Shown: positions 35,021 through 44,967, numbered from the stretch's first letter. The stretch: 64,000 nucleotides of DNA from Paenibacillus radicis (ex Gao et al. 2016) (GCF_014641555.1 NZ_BMHY01000006.1:165430-229429), one strand, 5' to 3'. The notes: generated by a model not told the origin, from the letters alone. Numbers and translations: made by a program.

Positions 35021-35029
35021 CGGTATTTT

Positions 35030-36967
35030 TTAGATCGTCTTAGCAGCGATCTCGCCTTGCAGCAGTTCAATCAGCTCAGCAACTGCCTTAGCGCCAATAT
35101 CGCCTTCGCCGCGCTTACGGATCGATACAGAGCCGGATTGCGCTTCATTGTCGCCGACAACGAGCATGTACGGAATTTTCTCCAGCTGCGCTTCGCGGAT
35201 CTTATAGCCAAGCTTCTCGTTACGCAGGTCGCTTTCTACGCGAACGCCGGCATTGCGCAATTGCTCTTCCACGTCGCGGGCATAAGCCTCGTAAGCTGTC
35301 GATACTGGAATGATCTTCGCTTGAACCGGCGACAGCCAGAGCGGCAGCGCGCCTGCAAAGTTTTCCAGCAGGAAGGCAGTCATCCGCTCCATCGTACTGA
35401 TGATACCCCGGTGGATAACGACCGGACGGTGTTTTTTACCGTCGTCACCGATGTATTCCAGCTCGAAGCGCTCAGGCAGCAGGAAGTCCAGCTGCGCAGT
35501 CGACAGCGTCTCTTCTTTGCCAAGCGCCGTCTTGATCTGAACGTCCAGCTTCGGACCGTAGAACGCCGCTTCGCCTTCCGCTTCGAAGAACGGCAGACCC
35601 AGCTCTTCTACTACTTCGCGGAGCATACGCTGGGATGTTTCCCACATCTCATCGTTTTGGAAATATTTCTCGGTATCCTGCGGATCACGGTAGGAAAGAC
35701 GGAAACGATAATCTTTAATGCCGAAATCCTCGTAAACTTTGCGAATGAGGTTGACGACGCGCGCAAACTCTTCCTTGATTTGATCCGGACGACAGAAAAT
35801 ATGCGCGTCATTCAGCGTCATCGCGCGTACACGGTGAAGACCTGTCAGTGCACCGGACATTTCGTAACGGTGCATCGTGCCCATCTCGGCAATACGAACC
35901 GGCAGATCACGGTAGCTTCTCATATCGCTTTTGAACACCATCATATGGTGAGGGCAGTTCATCGGACGAAGTACGAGCTCTTCATTATCAAGCGCCATCG
36001 GCGGGAACATATCCTCGCTGTAGTGCTCCCAGTGGCCGGAGATTTTATAAAGCTCTACATTGGCCAATACAGGCGTGTAGACATGCTCGTAGCCCAAACG
36101 CTCTTCCAAGTCGACGATGTAACGTTCCAAAGTACGGCGAACCTTCGCACCGTTTGGCAGCCATAGCGGCAGACCTTGGCCAACTTCGCGGGAGAACGTA
36201 AACATTTTCAACTCTTTGCCAAGTTTGCGGTGATCACGTTTTTTCGCTTCCTCCAGGAAATGAAGATGCTCGTCCAGCTGCGCTTTTTTGGCAAAAGCAG
36301 TGCCGTAAATACGCTGCAGCATTTTGTTCTTGGAATCGCCGCGCCAGTATGCGCCTGCAACGCTCAGCAGCTTGAACGATTTGATGCGGCCTGTAGACGG
36401 CAAGTGCGGTCCGCGACACAGATCGAAGAACTCGCCTTGGTCATAAATCGTAAGCTCGGTGTCCACTGGCAAGTCGCGAATCAGTTCAAGCTTCAAATTG
36501 TCGCCGATATCGGTGAAAATAGCGACCGCTTCATCGCGGCTTACAACGCGGCGGCGAATGTCGAGATTTTGCTGGACGATGCGTTCCATTTCCTTCTCCA
36601 GCTTCGTCAAATCTTCAGGCGTCAACGAATGCTCCATATCGATATCGTAGTAGAAGCCGTCTTCGATTACCGGACCAATGCCCAGTTTGACGTCGGCGTC
36701 GCTGTACAGACGTTTGATCGCTTGAGCCAGCAGGTGGGCCGTACTATGGCGATAAACCTCAAGACCGTCCGCTGATTCAACGGTAACGATCTCAACAGCG
36801 GCATTTTCCTCGATTGGCGTATATACGTCCACAACTTTGCCGTTCAGCTTGCCGGCAATTGCGTTTTTGCGAAGTCCAGGGCTAATGGAGCCAGCAACCT
36901 CTTCGATCGTCGTTCCTGCGGCGTATTCGCGAACGGCGCCGTCTGGAAAAGTAACTTGAACAGACAT
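35030..36967 (-). CDS. thrS: threonyl-tRNA synthetase
   Basis: A 645-residue class II synthetase charging tRNA-Thr: N-terminal TGS domain (about 1-65), editing/SAD domain (about 70-230) with [10 protein letters not shown] and the Cys in [11 protein letters not shown], catalytic core (about 240-540) with RPMNCPHH and the motif 3 segment, and the C-terminal anticodon-binding domain. I use the second ATG, since aaagga abuts the first. Its leader is a T-box riboswitch with an ACC specifier. ytxC lies upstream, as in Bacillus. Confidence 0.97.
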   Translation of the reverse strand: MSVQVTFPDGAVREYAAGTTIEEVAGSISPGLRKNAIAGKLNGKVVDVYTPIEENAAVEIVTVESADGLEVYRHSTAHLLAQAIKRLYSDADVKLGIGPVIEDGFYYDIDMEHSLTPEDLTKLEKEMERIVQQNLDIRRRVVSRDEAVAIFTDIGDNLKLELIRDLPVDTELTIYDQGEFFDLCRGPHLPSTGRIKSFKLLSVAGAYWRGDSKNKMLQRIYGTAFAKKAQLDEHLHFLEEAKKRDHRKLGKELKMFTFSREVGQGLPLWLPNGAKVRRTLERYIVDLEERLGYEHVYTPVLANVELYKISGHWEHYSEDMFPPMALDNEELVLRPMNCPHHMMVFKSDMRSYRDLPVRIAEMGTMHRYEMSGALTGLHRVRAMTLNDAHIFCRPDQIKEEFARVVNLIRKVYEDFGIKDYRFRLSYRDPQDTEKYFQNDEMWETSQRMLREVVEELGLPFFEAEGEAAFYGPKLDVQIKTALGKEETLSTAQLDFLLPERFELEYIGDDGKKHRPVVIHRGIISTMERMTAFLLENFAGALPLWLSPVQAKIIPVSTAYEAYARDVEEQLRNAGVRVESDLRNEKLGYKIREAQLEKIPYMLVVGDNEAQSGSVSIRKRGEGDIGAKAVAELIELLQGEIAAKTI

Positions 36968-37039
36968 GTTATTCATCCTTTTCTTATTATAAATTTAGCT
37001 GCGCGGGAAAAGCATAGATTTCAACATTCAAATGAACGC

Positions 37040-37276
37040 AAAAAAAGCACGCATCCCGCAAAGGGACGAGTGCTTCTATACCCGTGGTTCCACCCTACTT
37101 CGACTGCGACCGCTTTCTAATAAAGCTAACCGCTGTCCTTGTATGCTCTGGTAACGGAGAGAATCCGGTACGGCTTACAGACGGTTTCCCGCTTTCAACC
37201 GTACAGCTACAAAGGGGTACATCCGCTCTTGCCTGAAGGAAATTTCAGCCTCGTTTCCTCTCTCTGAACCGGCATG
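37040..37276 (-). promoter_or_regulatory. T-box riboswitch (threonine) upstream of thrS
   Basis: The minus strand contains the invariant T-box AGGGTGGAACCACG (37084-37097), a stem I base pairing near 37150-37260, and a GC-rich terminator (37045-37075) ending in seven T residues. The likely specifier is ACC (37167-37169), a Thr codon, on the 3-prime side of stem I. Uncharged tRNA-Thr would favour the antiterminator. Confidence 0.93.
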
Positions 37277-37396
37277 ATGAGACAAATGCATGGCTTTGTC
37301 ATTGCTGTTTGCATTTCATTGCTTATGTCCAATATTATAGTCCTCAATGACTGTCCGGTCAATAGTCATATGGAATATATTGTAATATCCATCGAA

Positions 37397-38341
37397 TCAA
37401 GGCTGAATGCCGTCATTAATCGACTCGAAGGATGGACTGCAGGCGCTGCATTGTGTACAGACTGATACCCTGTTGTCGAAAATCGTCTCGATCGTACGTA
37501 TGACCTGCATGTCAGGCTGCCGGGTATGAATCATGATGGTTTTCGGCGATACGGCAATCAACGAGCTAATGACCATATCCTCAATGTTCATCTCCGTCTC
37601 CAGCATTTCCGCGACCATCCGATCGGAATGAGGTTTAGGCTCGAATAGCTGAAACTTGTCATTATACATGACAAATTCATGATTGCCTTTATGGACAAGG
37701 TGAACGATAGGTACTTTGGAATCCTGGAGCCCGACAAAATATTTGAGCAGCGAGATAAACTCCTGGTATTGCTTATCCAGCACATATTCATCGAGCGCAT
37801 ACTCGACAATTTCAGCCAGCTCTTTGCGATAGTGCTGAAGCCTGAACGTCGTTAGACCCGCTAGATCCAGCCATGTATTCTCCTGTAAAAATAGCTCGAT
37901 CTCATCCGCGACCTTCGTTTTTCGCCGCTGCCGGTCCGCATCAAGAAACTTCGTCCCCAGCCCATCCCATTCTTTTCCATGCAGCAGCTCATGGCAATAT
38001 TTCTCGATCATAGGGGCATCAACGGCGTAATTGCCCTTATAGTTGCGGCGGATAATCCTAGCCAATATTTGCGGCTCCATGTGGGCTACGATAAATTCGG
38101 CAATCGCCTTCGAAGCAGTCAGATATACCTGTTGACTATGTTCAGCCAATTGAAAATGGGGCAAGAGCGCATGACAGGTTACATGGGGCTCTCCATCCTT
38201 CAAAAGTTTGAATTGAATTATTGGTTCATTCGTTTCTGCTGCGATATGTAAATCGTTGGCGGCATATTCATTCATCAGCTTTGCCAGCTCAGCTGCTTCA
38301 TGCTCCCGCGCAGGAGGCAGTGTTACGGTAAACAGCTCCAT
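37397..38341 (-). CDS. ytxC: YtxC-like sporulation protein
   Basis: A 314-residue cytosolic protein matching the YtxC family, annotated as sporulation-associated but of unknown function. The mid-region (about 85-230) is rich in helices. The C-terminal part has a conserved strand pattern ending in a small Cys cluster, VCTQCSACSP, near residue 300. It lies directly upstream of thrS with its T-box between, the arrangement known in Bacillus. AAAGGGG precedes the ATG. Confidence 0.85.
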   Translation of the reverse strand: MELFTVTLPPAREHEAAELAKLMNEYAANDLHIAAETNEPIIQFKLLKDGEPHVTCHALLPHFQLAEHSQQVYLTASKAIAEFIVAHMEPQILARIIRRNYKGNYAVDAPMIEKYCHELLHGKEWDGLGTKFLDADRQRRKTKVADEIELFLQENTWLDLAGLTTFRLQHYRKELAEIVEYALDEYVLDKQYQEFISLLKYFVGLQDSKVPIVHLVHKGNHEFVMYNDKFQLFEPKPHSDRMVAEMLETEMNIEDMVISSLIAVSPKTIMIHTRQPDMQVIRTIETIFDNRVSVCTQCSACSPSFESINDGIQP

Positions 38342-38465
38342 GAGCTCACCCCTTTCATTTCCCTTCTTAAGTATATGGCCCTAGGGTAGGGGATATACGA
38401 TGTAGAGTTTGGGAAGTATAGGGGCTTCAAATACCTTTCTGAACGTCCTCATTTCAATAAGAAAA

Positions 38466-38492
38466 CCCCGTCTTCGCTGGGCGAAGACGGGG
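38466..38492 (-). terminator. mqnC terminator
   Basis: A perfect 12-bp stem ccccgtcttcgc / gcgaagacgggg with a 3-base loop and a TTTT tract on the minus strand. Confidence 0.9.
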
Positions 38493-38505
38493 CTGAAAGC
38501 TTCCG

Positions 38506-39642
38506 CTAGTTCTGCATAATAAAATCATTTTCAGCCTTCTCCGATTCGGAGTAGACCTTCAAAATATTATATTTCGTATCACGCTGCGCCGGCGTTTTAC
38601 CAGCCTCGCGAATTAATTGAAGAATAAGTTCAATATTTACTTTATGGGTCGTGCCCGCTGCCGATACGACGTTCTCTTCAATCATCGTGCTGCCGAAATC
38701 GTTGCAGCCGTAGGAAAGCGACAATTTGCCCATTTCTGGCCCCATCGTTACCCATGAAGATTGGAAGTTATCGATGTTGTCCAGCATGATGCGGCTTACC
38801 GCAACAACTTTCAAATATTCCTCGGGCTTCGCTTTCTCCCGCTTCATATTGGTGTTGTCCGGCTGGAATGGCCAAGAAATAAAGGCCAAAAATCCTGTCG
38901 AATCATAACCGTTTGCAATGCATTCGTCTTGCGCGTCACGTATACGCAGTAAGTGCAGCGCCCGCTCTTCCATCGTTTCGCCAAAGCCGTAAACCATCGT
39001 AGCGGTCGTATTCATGCCATGACGATGCGCGGATTTCATGACGTCCATCCAATCGGTCCATGAGCCCTTCATCCGGCTGATTTTGCGACGGGTACGGTCA
39101 TCCAGAATTTCAGCTCCACCGCCTGGAAGGGAATCCAGTCCGGCTTCATGAAGCTGGCGAATAACCTCATCCAGCGACAAACCTTCAGACACGTCTTTCA
39201 TCTTCTGAATTTCTGCAGGAGAGAAGGAGTGCATCGTAATGTCAGGGAAATTCGTTTTGATTTTACGAAGCAAATCCGTGTAATAAGTAAATGGCAAATC
39301 CGGATTCGTGCCGCCTTGCATCAAAATTTCGGTGCCGCCGACGTCAATCGTTTCCTGAATTTTGCTCAAAATCGTCTCGTCCTGAAGTACATAGCCTTCC
39401 TTGGACCCCGGCGCACGATAAAATGCACAAAACCGGCAATAAACATCACAAATATTTGTATAATTGACGTTGCGTCCTACAACGAAGGTCGTAACCGGAT
39501 CTGGATGCTTTCTCAGCATCAGCTGATTGGCGACATGCCCCATCTTCTCGATTTCATCGGATTCAAACAGTGTGACGCATTCTTCAAAGCTTATGCGTTC
39601 GCCTCTCAGCGCTTTATCTAAAATATAGTCAATCGTTGCCAC
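38506..39642 (-). CDS. mqnC: cyclic dehypoxanthinyl futalosine synthase (radical SAM)
   Basis: A 378-residue radical SAM enzyme of the futalosine route to menaquinone. The cluster ligands Cys65, Cys69 and Cys72 lie in CDVYCRFCAFYR, the MqnC/MqnE hallmark. EILMQGGTNPDLP and SLPGGGAEILDD are typical of MqnC. It has a GTG start after AGGAGGTG. No other mqn gene is near. The alternative call is MqnE (aminofutalosine synthase); length and the SLPGGGAEI segment favour MqnC. Confidence 0.88.
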   Translation of the reverse strand: MATIDYILDKALRGERISFEECVTLFESDEIEKMGHVANQLMLRKHPDPVTTFVVGRNVNYTNICDVYCRFCAFYRAPGSKEGYVLQDETILSKIQETIDVGGTEILMQGGTNPDLPFTYYTDLLRKIKTNFPDITMHSFSPAEIQKMKDVSEGLSLDEVIRQLHEAGLDSLPGGGAEILDDRTRRKISRMKGSWTDWMDVMKSAHRHGMNTTATMVYGFGETMEERALHLLRIRDAQDECIANGYDSTGFLAFISWPFQPDNTNMKREKAKPEEYLKVVAVSRIMLDNIDNFQSSWVTMGPEMGKLSLSYGCNDFGSTMIEENVVSAAGTTHKVNIELILQLIREAGKTPAQRDTKYNILKVYSESEKAENDFIMQN

Positions 39643-39761
39643 TACGCAACACCTCCTAATTAACCGTTCATTACATGCTCCAATTTCATCCTAACATAAT
39701 TCCGACTAGTCTGACACCCCTGTGAATGTGGCAATTAAGCGAACGCATCCTCAGCAAAAAA

Positions 39762-39796
39762 GGAGTACAGCGCCCTATATCAGGAAGCTATACTCC
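39762..39796 (-). terminator. terminator of the met operon
   Basis: Stem ggagta-agc / gct-tactcc, with one mismatch; a 6-T tract follows on the minus strand. Confidence 0.75.
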
Positions 39797-39804
39797 ATTA
39801 TTTA

Positions 39805-40977
39805 TTATGCGCGCAATGCCGCATCCAGATCAACAATCAGATCCTCAACATCCTCAAGACCAACGGAATAGCGAAGAATGCCATCGGTAATTCCGCGTTG
39901 AAGGCGCACCTCCCGCGGCATCGCTGCGTGAGACATCATCGCCGGATACGACAGGATGCTCTCTACCGCGCCAAGGCTGACGGCTACGAGCGGAAGCTCG
40001 ATCCGGTTCAACAGCGCTTTTGCACGATCCCCGCTGCCGACGTCGAAGGAGACAACCGCTCCATAACCTGCCGATTGGCGCTCATGAATTTCACGTCCAG
40101 GATGATCCGGCAGCCCTGGATAGTAGACGTGTTCCACTTCAGGATGATTCGACAGCCATTCCGCAAGTCTGAGGGCACTGCGTTCGCTATGCTCCATCCG
40201 TGCTTGCAGCGTCTTCATGCCGCGCATCAGCAGCCAGCACTCATGAGCACTCAATACAGAGCCGAGACCGTTTTGCAGTGCATAGAGTCTTTTGCCCAAC
40301 GCTTCATCCTTCGTTACGGCAAGTCCAGCCAATACATCGCTATGACCGCTTAAGAACTTCGTCGCGCTATGCACCACGATATCAATGCCTTGTTCAAACG
40401 GACGCTGATGGTATGGGGTCATGAATGTGTTGTCGAGCAGCGACAGCAAGCCGTTCTCTTTCGCCCAATCTGCGACGAGCTTAATGTCGGTGATTTTCAG
40501 CGTCGGGTTGGATGGCGTCTCAATAAATACCGCCTTCGTATTTGGCTGGATCGCAGCTTTTACCGCTTCAAAATCAGTCATATCGACAAATGTCGTCTCA
40601 ATGCCAAGTCTGCTCAGCACTGTTGTCAGGAAACGGTAAGTTCCGCCGTATACATCCTCCGTTACGATAAGGTGATCGCCAGCCGAGAACAGCAGGAAAG
40701 TCGTCGAAATAGCAGCCATGCCGGACGCGAATGCAAATCCGCGTGTTCCGCCCTCAAGCAGCGCAATATAATTCTCAAGCGCTTCACGGGTTGGATTGCC
40801 TGAACGGCTGTAATCATGATGCGGCGGGTTAAATACATCATGATGATGGAACGTTGATGCTTGAAAAATCGGCGTGCTCGAAGCGCCCGTTTGCTCATCG
40901 ATTTCAGCGCCGAAGTGAAGCAGCTTTGTCGAAAAGCTGCGGCTAGCGATTTTGTCCGGGTTGTTTCTGTCTGCCAT
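39805..40977 (-). CDS. metC: cystathionine beta-lyase-like PLP enzyme
   Basis: A 390-residue Cys/Met-metabolism PLP enzyme (fold type I). The PLP lysine is in HSATKFLSGHSD, and SRSGNPTREALE and FASGMAAIS are standard. Adjacent to metI and metA, the best role is cleavage of cystathionine to homocysteine. Specificity within this family is hard to read, so gamma-lyase or synthase activity is possible. The ATG uses GGGGAGG inside the end of metI; the ATG lies four bases after the metI stop. Confidence 0.88.
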   Translation of the reverse strand: MADRNNPDKIASRSFSTKLLHFGAEIDEQTGASSTPIFQASTFHHHDVFNPPHHDYSRSGNPTREALENYIALLEGGTRGFAFASGMAAISTTFLLFSAGDHLIVTEDVYGGTYRFLTTVLSRLGIETTFVDMTDFEAVKAAIQPNTKAVFIETPSNPTLKITDIKLVADWAKENGLLSLLDNTFMTPYHQRPFEQGIDIVVHSATKFLSGHSDVLAGLAVTKDEALGKRLYALQNGLGSVLSAHECWLLMRGMKTLQARMEHSERSALRLAEWLSNHPEVEHVYYPGLPDHPGREIHERQSAGYGAVVSFDVGSGDRAKALLNRIELPLVAVSLGAVESILSYPAMMSHAAMPREVRLQRGITDGILRYSVGLEDVEDLIVDLDAALRA

Positions 40978-40981
40978 TCTG

Positions 40982-42142
40982 CTATTCCTCCCCAATTTCC
41001 TGTTTCGCTGCGGCTAGCGCCTGTTCCAAATCTCCGATTAGATCGTCCACATGCTCGATGCCGACTGAGAAACGGAGAAGCCGGTCGTCGACACCGATTT
41101 GGCGGCGAATTTCTTCCGGAATGTCTGCATGCGTCTGCACCGCCGGATACGTCATCAGTGATTCCACACCACCCAAGCTTTCAGCGAAAGCAATCAGCTT
41201 AACATGACGCAAAATCGGCTCCACATAACGGGCATCCTTTAAGCGGAAGGAGAAAATACCGGTGTTGCCGGAGGACTGTTTATTCTGAATATCATGGTTC
41301 GGATGATGAGGCAGAGCGGGATAATAAACTTCTTCCACTGCAGAATGCCCCTGCAAATATTCCGAGATTTTAGTTGCGTTATATTGATGACGCTCCATGC
41401 GCAAAGCGAGTGTCTTCATCCCGCGCATTAGCAGCCAGGAATCTTGCGGCCCAAGAACGGCACCAATCGAATTATGAAGGAAAGCCATTTGTTCCGAAAG
41501 CTCTTTGCCTTTGGTCACGATAAGTCCAGCTAGTACATCATTGTGCCCGCCCAAGTATTTGGTCGCACTATGAATGACGATATCCGCTCCAAGCTCAATC
41601 GGGCGCTGGAAGAAAGGTGTCAGCAGCGTGTTGTCGACAATGGTCAACAGCCCTTTCGCTTTTGCCCATGACGCTACGCGCTCGATATCGGTAATCATCA
41701 TCAAAGGATTGGTTGGCGTCTCAATGAGTACAGCCTTCGTATTCGGCTGCCATAGCTCATTTATGGCATCCAGATCATTCGTGTCCACATAGGAGGCCGT
41801 AACTCCAAATCTCGACATGATCCTCTCCAGCAGACGGTATGTACCGCCATAAAGGTCAAGTGAAACGATAAGGTGGTCGCCTTGGCTGAACAGCGCAAAA
41901 ATCGTTTGCAGCGCTGCCATGCCGGAGCTACAGGCAAAGCCTGCATCTCCAGACTCGAGCTTAGCTGCTGCTTCTTCAAGAACGGAACGTGTCGGACTTT
42001 TCGTACGAGCATAGTCAAAACCAGTGCTTTGTCCAAGTTGCGGATGACGAAAAGCGGTGGATTGGTAAATCGGGAAGCTTACCGCTCCCGTAACTGGCTC
42101 CTTAATGGAACCGATCTGCGCCAAATGACTTTCGATTTTCAT
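40982..42142 (-). CDS. metI: cystathionine gamma-synthase / O-acylhomoserine sulfhydrylase
   Basis: A 386-residue PLP enzyme paralogous to the neighbouring MetC-like protein. It has the PLP lysine in HSATKYLGGHND, DYARTKSPTRSVLEE and EALNQGVE-type C-terminal patterns. It condenses an activated homoserine with cysteine (or sulfide). Position between metA and metC supports MetI. The metI-metC order matches Bacillus. The ATG has GGAG 12 bases upstream, slightly long. Confidence 0.88.
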   Translation of the reverse strand: MKIESHLAQIGSIKEPVTGAVSFPIYQSTAFRHPQLGQSTGFDYARTKSPTRSVLEEAAAKLESGDAGFACSSGMAALQTIFALFSQGDHLIVSLDLYGGTYRLLERIMSRFGVTASYVDTNDLDAINELWQPNTKAVLIETPTNPLMMITDIERVASWAKAKGLLTIVDNTLLTPFFQRPIELGADIVIHSATKYLGGHNDVLAGLIVTKGKELSEQMAFLHNSIGAVLGPQDSWLLMRGMKTLALRMERHQYNATKISEYLQGHSAVEEVYYPALPHHPNHDIQNKQSSGNTGIFSFRLKDARYVEPILRHVKLIAFAESLGGVESLMTYPAVQTHADIPEEIRRQIGVDDRLLRFSVGIEHVDDLIGDLEQALAAAKQEIGEE

Positions 42143-42168
42143 AAATTCGATACGCTCCTTCGTCTCTC

Positions 42169-43086
42169 TTATATGCCTGCGCCTAATTCATAAGGCGTTT
42201 GCTGGTATACATAATAGTTGAGCCAGTTCGAGTAAAGCAGATTGGCATGCGCTCGCCATGTCGAAAGCGGCAGACGCTCCGGATTATCACCCGGGAAATA
42301 GTTCTTCGGAACGTCAATCGCCAGTCCTTTCGCCTTATCGCGGTCATACTCGAATTTCAGCGAAAGCGGATCGTACTCGGAATGCCCGCTGACAAAAATT
42401 TGTCTGCCATCCTTTGAAGCTACAATATAGACGCCGGATTCTTCCGATTCCGACAATACTTCCAGCTCCTCGATTTTCTCAATATCTTCACGCCGGACTT
42501 CCGTGTGCCGCGATTGCGGAACGTAGAACATTTCGTCGAAGCCGCGAAGCAGATTAACATTCCGCTTCTCGATTGTGTGAGGGAACACGCCGAAAATTTT
42601 ATCATCAAGCTCATATTTCGGAACGCCATAATGATGGTAGAGTCCCGCCTGCGAGGCCCAACAGATATGGAAGGTCGAAGTGACGTGCTTTTTGCTCCAT
42701 TCCATAATGTCCTTCAGCTCATCCCAATAATTAACATCTTCGAAATTCAAATGTTCCACCGGTGCGCCGGTTATAATCATCCCGTCATAATATTCATGGG
42801 AAATTTCGTCGAATGTTTTGTAAAAGGATTCCAAATGATCCGCCGACGTGTTTTTCGACGTGTGTGTCTTTGGATGAAGCAGTACCGCTTCCACTTGCAG
42901 CGGTGTGTTGCCGATCAGGCGCAGAAGTTGCGTCTCGGTCGTTTCTTTAGTCGGCATCAGATTCAGAATAACAATCCGCAATGGACGAATGTCCTGATGA
43001 TAGGCGGTGCTCTCATCCATCACAAAAATGTTTTCGTTGTTTAATACTTCTTTCGCTGGTAAATGATCTGGCACTTTAATCGGCAT
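42169..43086 (-). CDS. metA: homoserine O-acyltransferase (MetA family)
   Basis: A 305-residue enzyme activating homoserine in the first committed step of methionine synthesis. The catalytic Cys lies in [15 protein letters not shown] and the His in VSGHSEYD. Most Firmicute MetA proteins use acetyl-CoA despite the historic succinyltransferase name; I cannot settle the acyl donor by eye. The ATG at 43086 follows AAAGGAG. It is the first gene after the SAM-I riboswitch. Confidence 0.93.
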   Translation of the reverse strand: MPIKVPDHLPAKEVLNNENIFVMDESTAYHQDIRPLRIVILNLMPTKETTETQLLRLIGNTPLQVEAVLLHPKTHTSKNTSADHLESFYKTFDEISHEYYDGMIITGAPVEHLNFEDVNYWDELKDIMEWSKKHVTSTFHICWASQAGLYHHYGVPKYELDDKIFGVFPHTIEKRNVNLLRGFDEMFYVPQSRHTEVRREDIEKIEELEVLSESEESGVYIVASKDGRQIFVSGHSEYDPLSLKFEYDRDKAKGLAIDVPKNYFPGDNPERLPLSTWRAHANLLYSNWLNYYVYQQTPYELGAGI

Positions 43087-43131
43087 ACGATTCACTCCTT
43101 TAACTCAGTCTGGGTATTTAAAGCGCAAAAA

Positions 43132-43157
43132 GACCCTTTCTGCAGTGAGAAAAGGTC
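43132..43157 (-). terminator. SAM-riboswitch terminator
   Basis: Stem gacc(c)tttct / agaaaaggtc followed by TTTTT on the minus strand; the expression platform of the aptamer. Confidence 0.85.
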
Positions 43158-43185
43158 GTACGCTCAAGAAATAAAGCTTCCGCCT

Positions 43186-43297
43186 CTCTCATCTCTCAGA
43201 AACCCAATAAAATTGGTCTCCGCAAGAATTAGCACCGTGCTTACGCCGGTTGCCGGGCTTCATCGGGCTAGTCCCTCCGCCTGCTCTTGATAAGAAA
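43186..43297 (-). promoter_or_regulatory. SAM-I (S-box) riboswitch controlling metA-metI-metC
   Basis: The minus strand carries the aptamer signature: CTTATCAAGAG, GGAGGGACTAGCCC, GATGAAGCCCGGCAACC, AAGCACGGTGCTAATTC and the closing GAGAGATGAGAG. S-adenosylmethionine would stabilise the terminator and shut off the operon. Confidence 0.95.
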
Positions 43298-43658
43298 GTT
43301 GATCTATTTGGTTATGCACTTCAATTCCAGTTCTTATTCTTAACTTTAATGGATTCTGGCATTCGCGTCAAGAAGGATTGTAGCATAAGCTATAGCAAAC
43401 CACGCCTCTTTTTCTTCTTGAATGTAAATGCACAGCAGGAGTATACTAGACAAGGATTGTGGATTATACCCGATTCTAGATGATTTAGCAAAGGAGTGCA
43501 TACGGACATGGAAGGCGACCGACCTAAGCCTGACAACAATCGAATACGGTATCTGCCGGATCGAAAGCGAAATTGGGCTTTACGGTGTCTTACGTAACCG
43601 TCCCGAAAGCACTTTTCATCCGGCAGTTCTCCGTTTATCAAGAGAGGAGATGCAAGGG
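43298..43658 (+). other. long leader upstream of corA
   Basis: About 360 bases before the corA start contain a possible hairpin acggt-N10-accgt near 43579. The frame is open back to 43428 but has no ribosome site there. I looked for an M-box magnesium riboswitch and could not recognise one. Confidence 0.3.
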
Positions 43659-44594
43659 ATGAAAATTCGTCTCGTACATGATGGAGTATTTACTCCTGTT
43701 GAGGATATTAATGAAACGCTGCTCCCCGCAGCAAAAGGCTTCTATTGGATAGATGCCGACGTAGAGGACTTGGCTGTCCTTCAGCCGTTATTCGGCATGC
43801 ATGATTTGGCCGTAGAGGATTGCTTAAGTGAAGAAGAGCAGCGTCCAAAAATCGAAGTTTATGAAAACCATTATTTTATCGTGATTAACAGCATCCGGTT
43901 TGACGATGAGGAAATCTTTCTCCGGGCATTGAACATTTTTCTCGGACGCCATTATATCATAACCGTAACGAAGCAAAAAATTAACGAGCTCCGCTCCTTA
44001 AAGCCTGTCTTGTGGGAGCAGGAGGTTAACCGTCCCGATTACTTCTTGTATCATCTGGTCGATATCGTGGTCGATAACTATTTTCTTGTCGGCGATCGAA
44101 TCGACACTCGGATTGAGACACTTGAAGAAGACATTCTGATGCACACGAAAAAATCGCACCTGAATGAAATTATCGGTCTGCGCGGCGAAATATTATGGCT
44201 CAAAAAAGTGCTAGGTCCGCAAAAGGACGTAATCGCCACTTTAAATAAGAAAGACTTGAAGCTGATCGACGATCAGCTGCAAAAATATTTTAGCGATATT
44301 TATGAAAATGCGGTCAAAATCGCCGAGTCCTTCGATACGTACCGCGAGCTTATGGGCAACTTACGCGAGGCTTATCAGTCGAGTATCTCGGCGAGAGCCA
44401 ATGAAATCATGCGGGTGTTTACCGCGATGACGACGATCTTCATGCCGCTTACGTTCATTACCGGTATTTACGGGATGAACTTCGATTTCATTCCCGGCCT
44501 GCATATGCGCGGCGGCTCATACATTTTGCTCGGCATTATGATGCTGCTCGGCTTTGGTATGTTCTTTATTTTCCGCAAGAAAAATTGGCTTTAA
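43659..44594 (+). CDS. corA: CorA family magnesium/divalent cation transporter
   Basis: A 311-residue CorA channel: cytoplasmic funnel domain (about 1-240), a long stalk helix, then two C-terminal helices with the selectivity motif in ITGIYGMNF. The C-terminus is short and basic (RKKNWL), as usual. The ATG at 43659 follows GGAG by nine bases and gives the family's normal length; upstream in-frame Met codons would add a non-conserved extension. No other transporter gene adjoins. Confidence 0.92.
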   Translation: MKIRLVHDGVFTPVEDINETLLPAAKGFYWIDADVEDLAVLQPLFGMHDLAVEDCLSEEEQRPKIEVYENHYFIVINSIRFDDEEIFLRALNIFLGRHYIITVTKQKINELRSLKPVLWEQEVNRPDYFLYHLVDIVVDNYFLVGDRIDTRIETLEEDILMHTKKSHLNEIIGLRGEILWLKKVLGPQKDVIATLNKKDLKLIDDQLQKYFSDIYENAVKIAESFDTYRELMGNLREAYQSSISARANEIMRVFTAMTTIFMPLTFITGIYGMNFDFIPGLHMRGGSYILLGIMMLLGFGMFFIFRKKNWL

Positions 44595-44631
44595 GCGGCT
44601 TGGGCCGGCTCTACTCCGCAAAATCGTTGGC

Positions 44632-44834
44632 TGGCGGCCGCCAAAATGTAAATGTGCAGTTTGTTTAGCCGATTTTGGGTCATTTTGGCGGCTCAACATG
44701 TAAAAGTGCAGTTTGGTTCGTCCATTTCGCCTCATTTTGGCGGTTTTGGGCTCGTCAAACTGCATTTTTGCAGTTTGAACTTTGTTTTCGCGGAATTTTC
44801 CCTATGCAAAATGTATTTTTGCAGTTTGACAGAG
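44632..44834. repeat. AAAATGTAAAAGTGCA-word repeat island, locus 1
   Basis: Four copies of TG(T/C)A-N3/4-TTGCAGTTTG or GTGCAGTTTG occur, together with inverted and direct CATTTTGGCGG words. Examples are atgtaaatgtgcagtttg, atgtaaaagtgcagtttg, tgcatttttgcagtttg and tgtatttttgcagtttg. It lies between corA and the insertion sequence. No coding frame has a ribosome site. Confidence 0.7.
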
Positions 44835-44940
44835 TGTGGAGGGTAAATGAGCATTGGTGGCAGACCCGGTTTTGAGTAAATGAGGATTTAGTGTTAGTGG
44901 TTGTTGTTGTTGACGTTCTTGCTTCTAATGTTGGAAAGAA

Positions 44941-44967
44941 AAAAGCACGAATCCCGCGCTGTACAAC
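44941..44967 (-). terminator. left arm of the corA/cysK terminator, split by the IS
   Basis: aaaagcacgaat and gctgta (44941-44963) are complementary to tacagc and attcgtgctttt at 45897-45918, on the far side of the IS. Removing the IS and one AAC restores a long hairpin with loop CAACTA and T-runs on both sides. Confidence 0.75.

Noticed and set aside
35057..36166. A 369-codon open frame opposite thrS.
   Set aside because: Antisense to thrS with no ribosome site or domain; a shadow frame.
43428..43658. N-terminal extension of CorA by 77 residues, or an M-box magnesium riboswitch in this leader.
   Set aside because: The extension has no ribosome site and would exceed the family length. The M-box signature bases could not be found.
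44632..44834. Possible CRISPR array in the word island.
   Set aside because: Repeats are short and variable with irregular spacing and mixed orientation. No cas genes are present.
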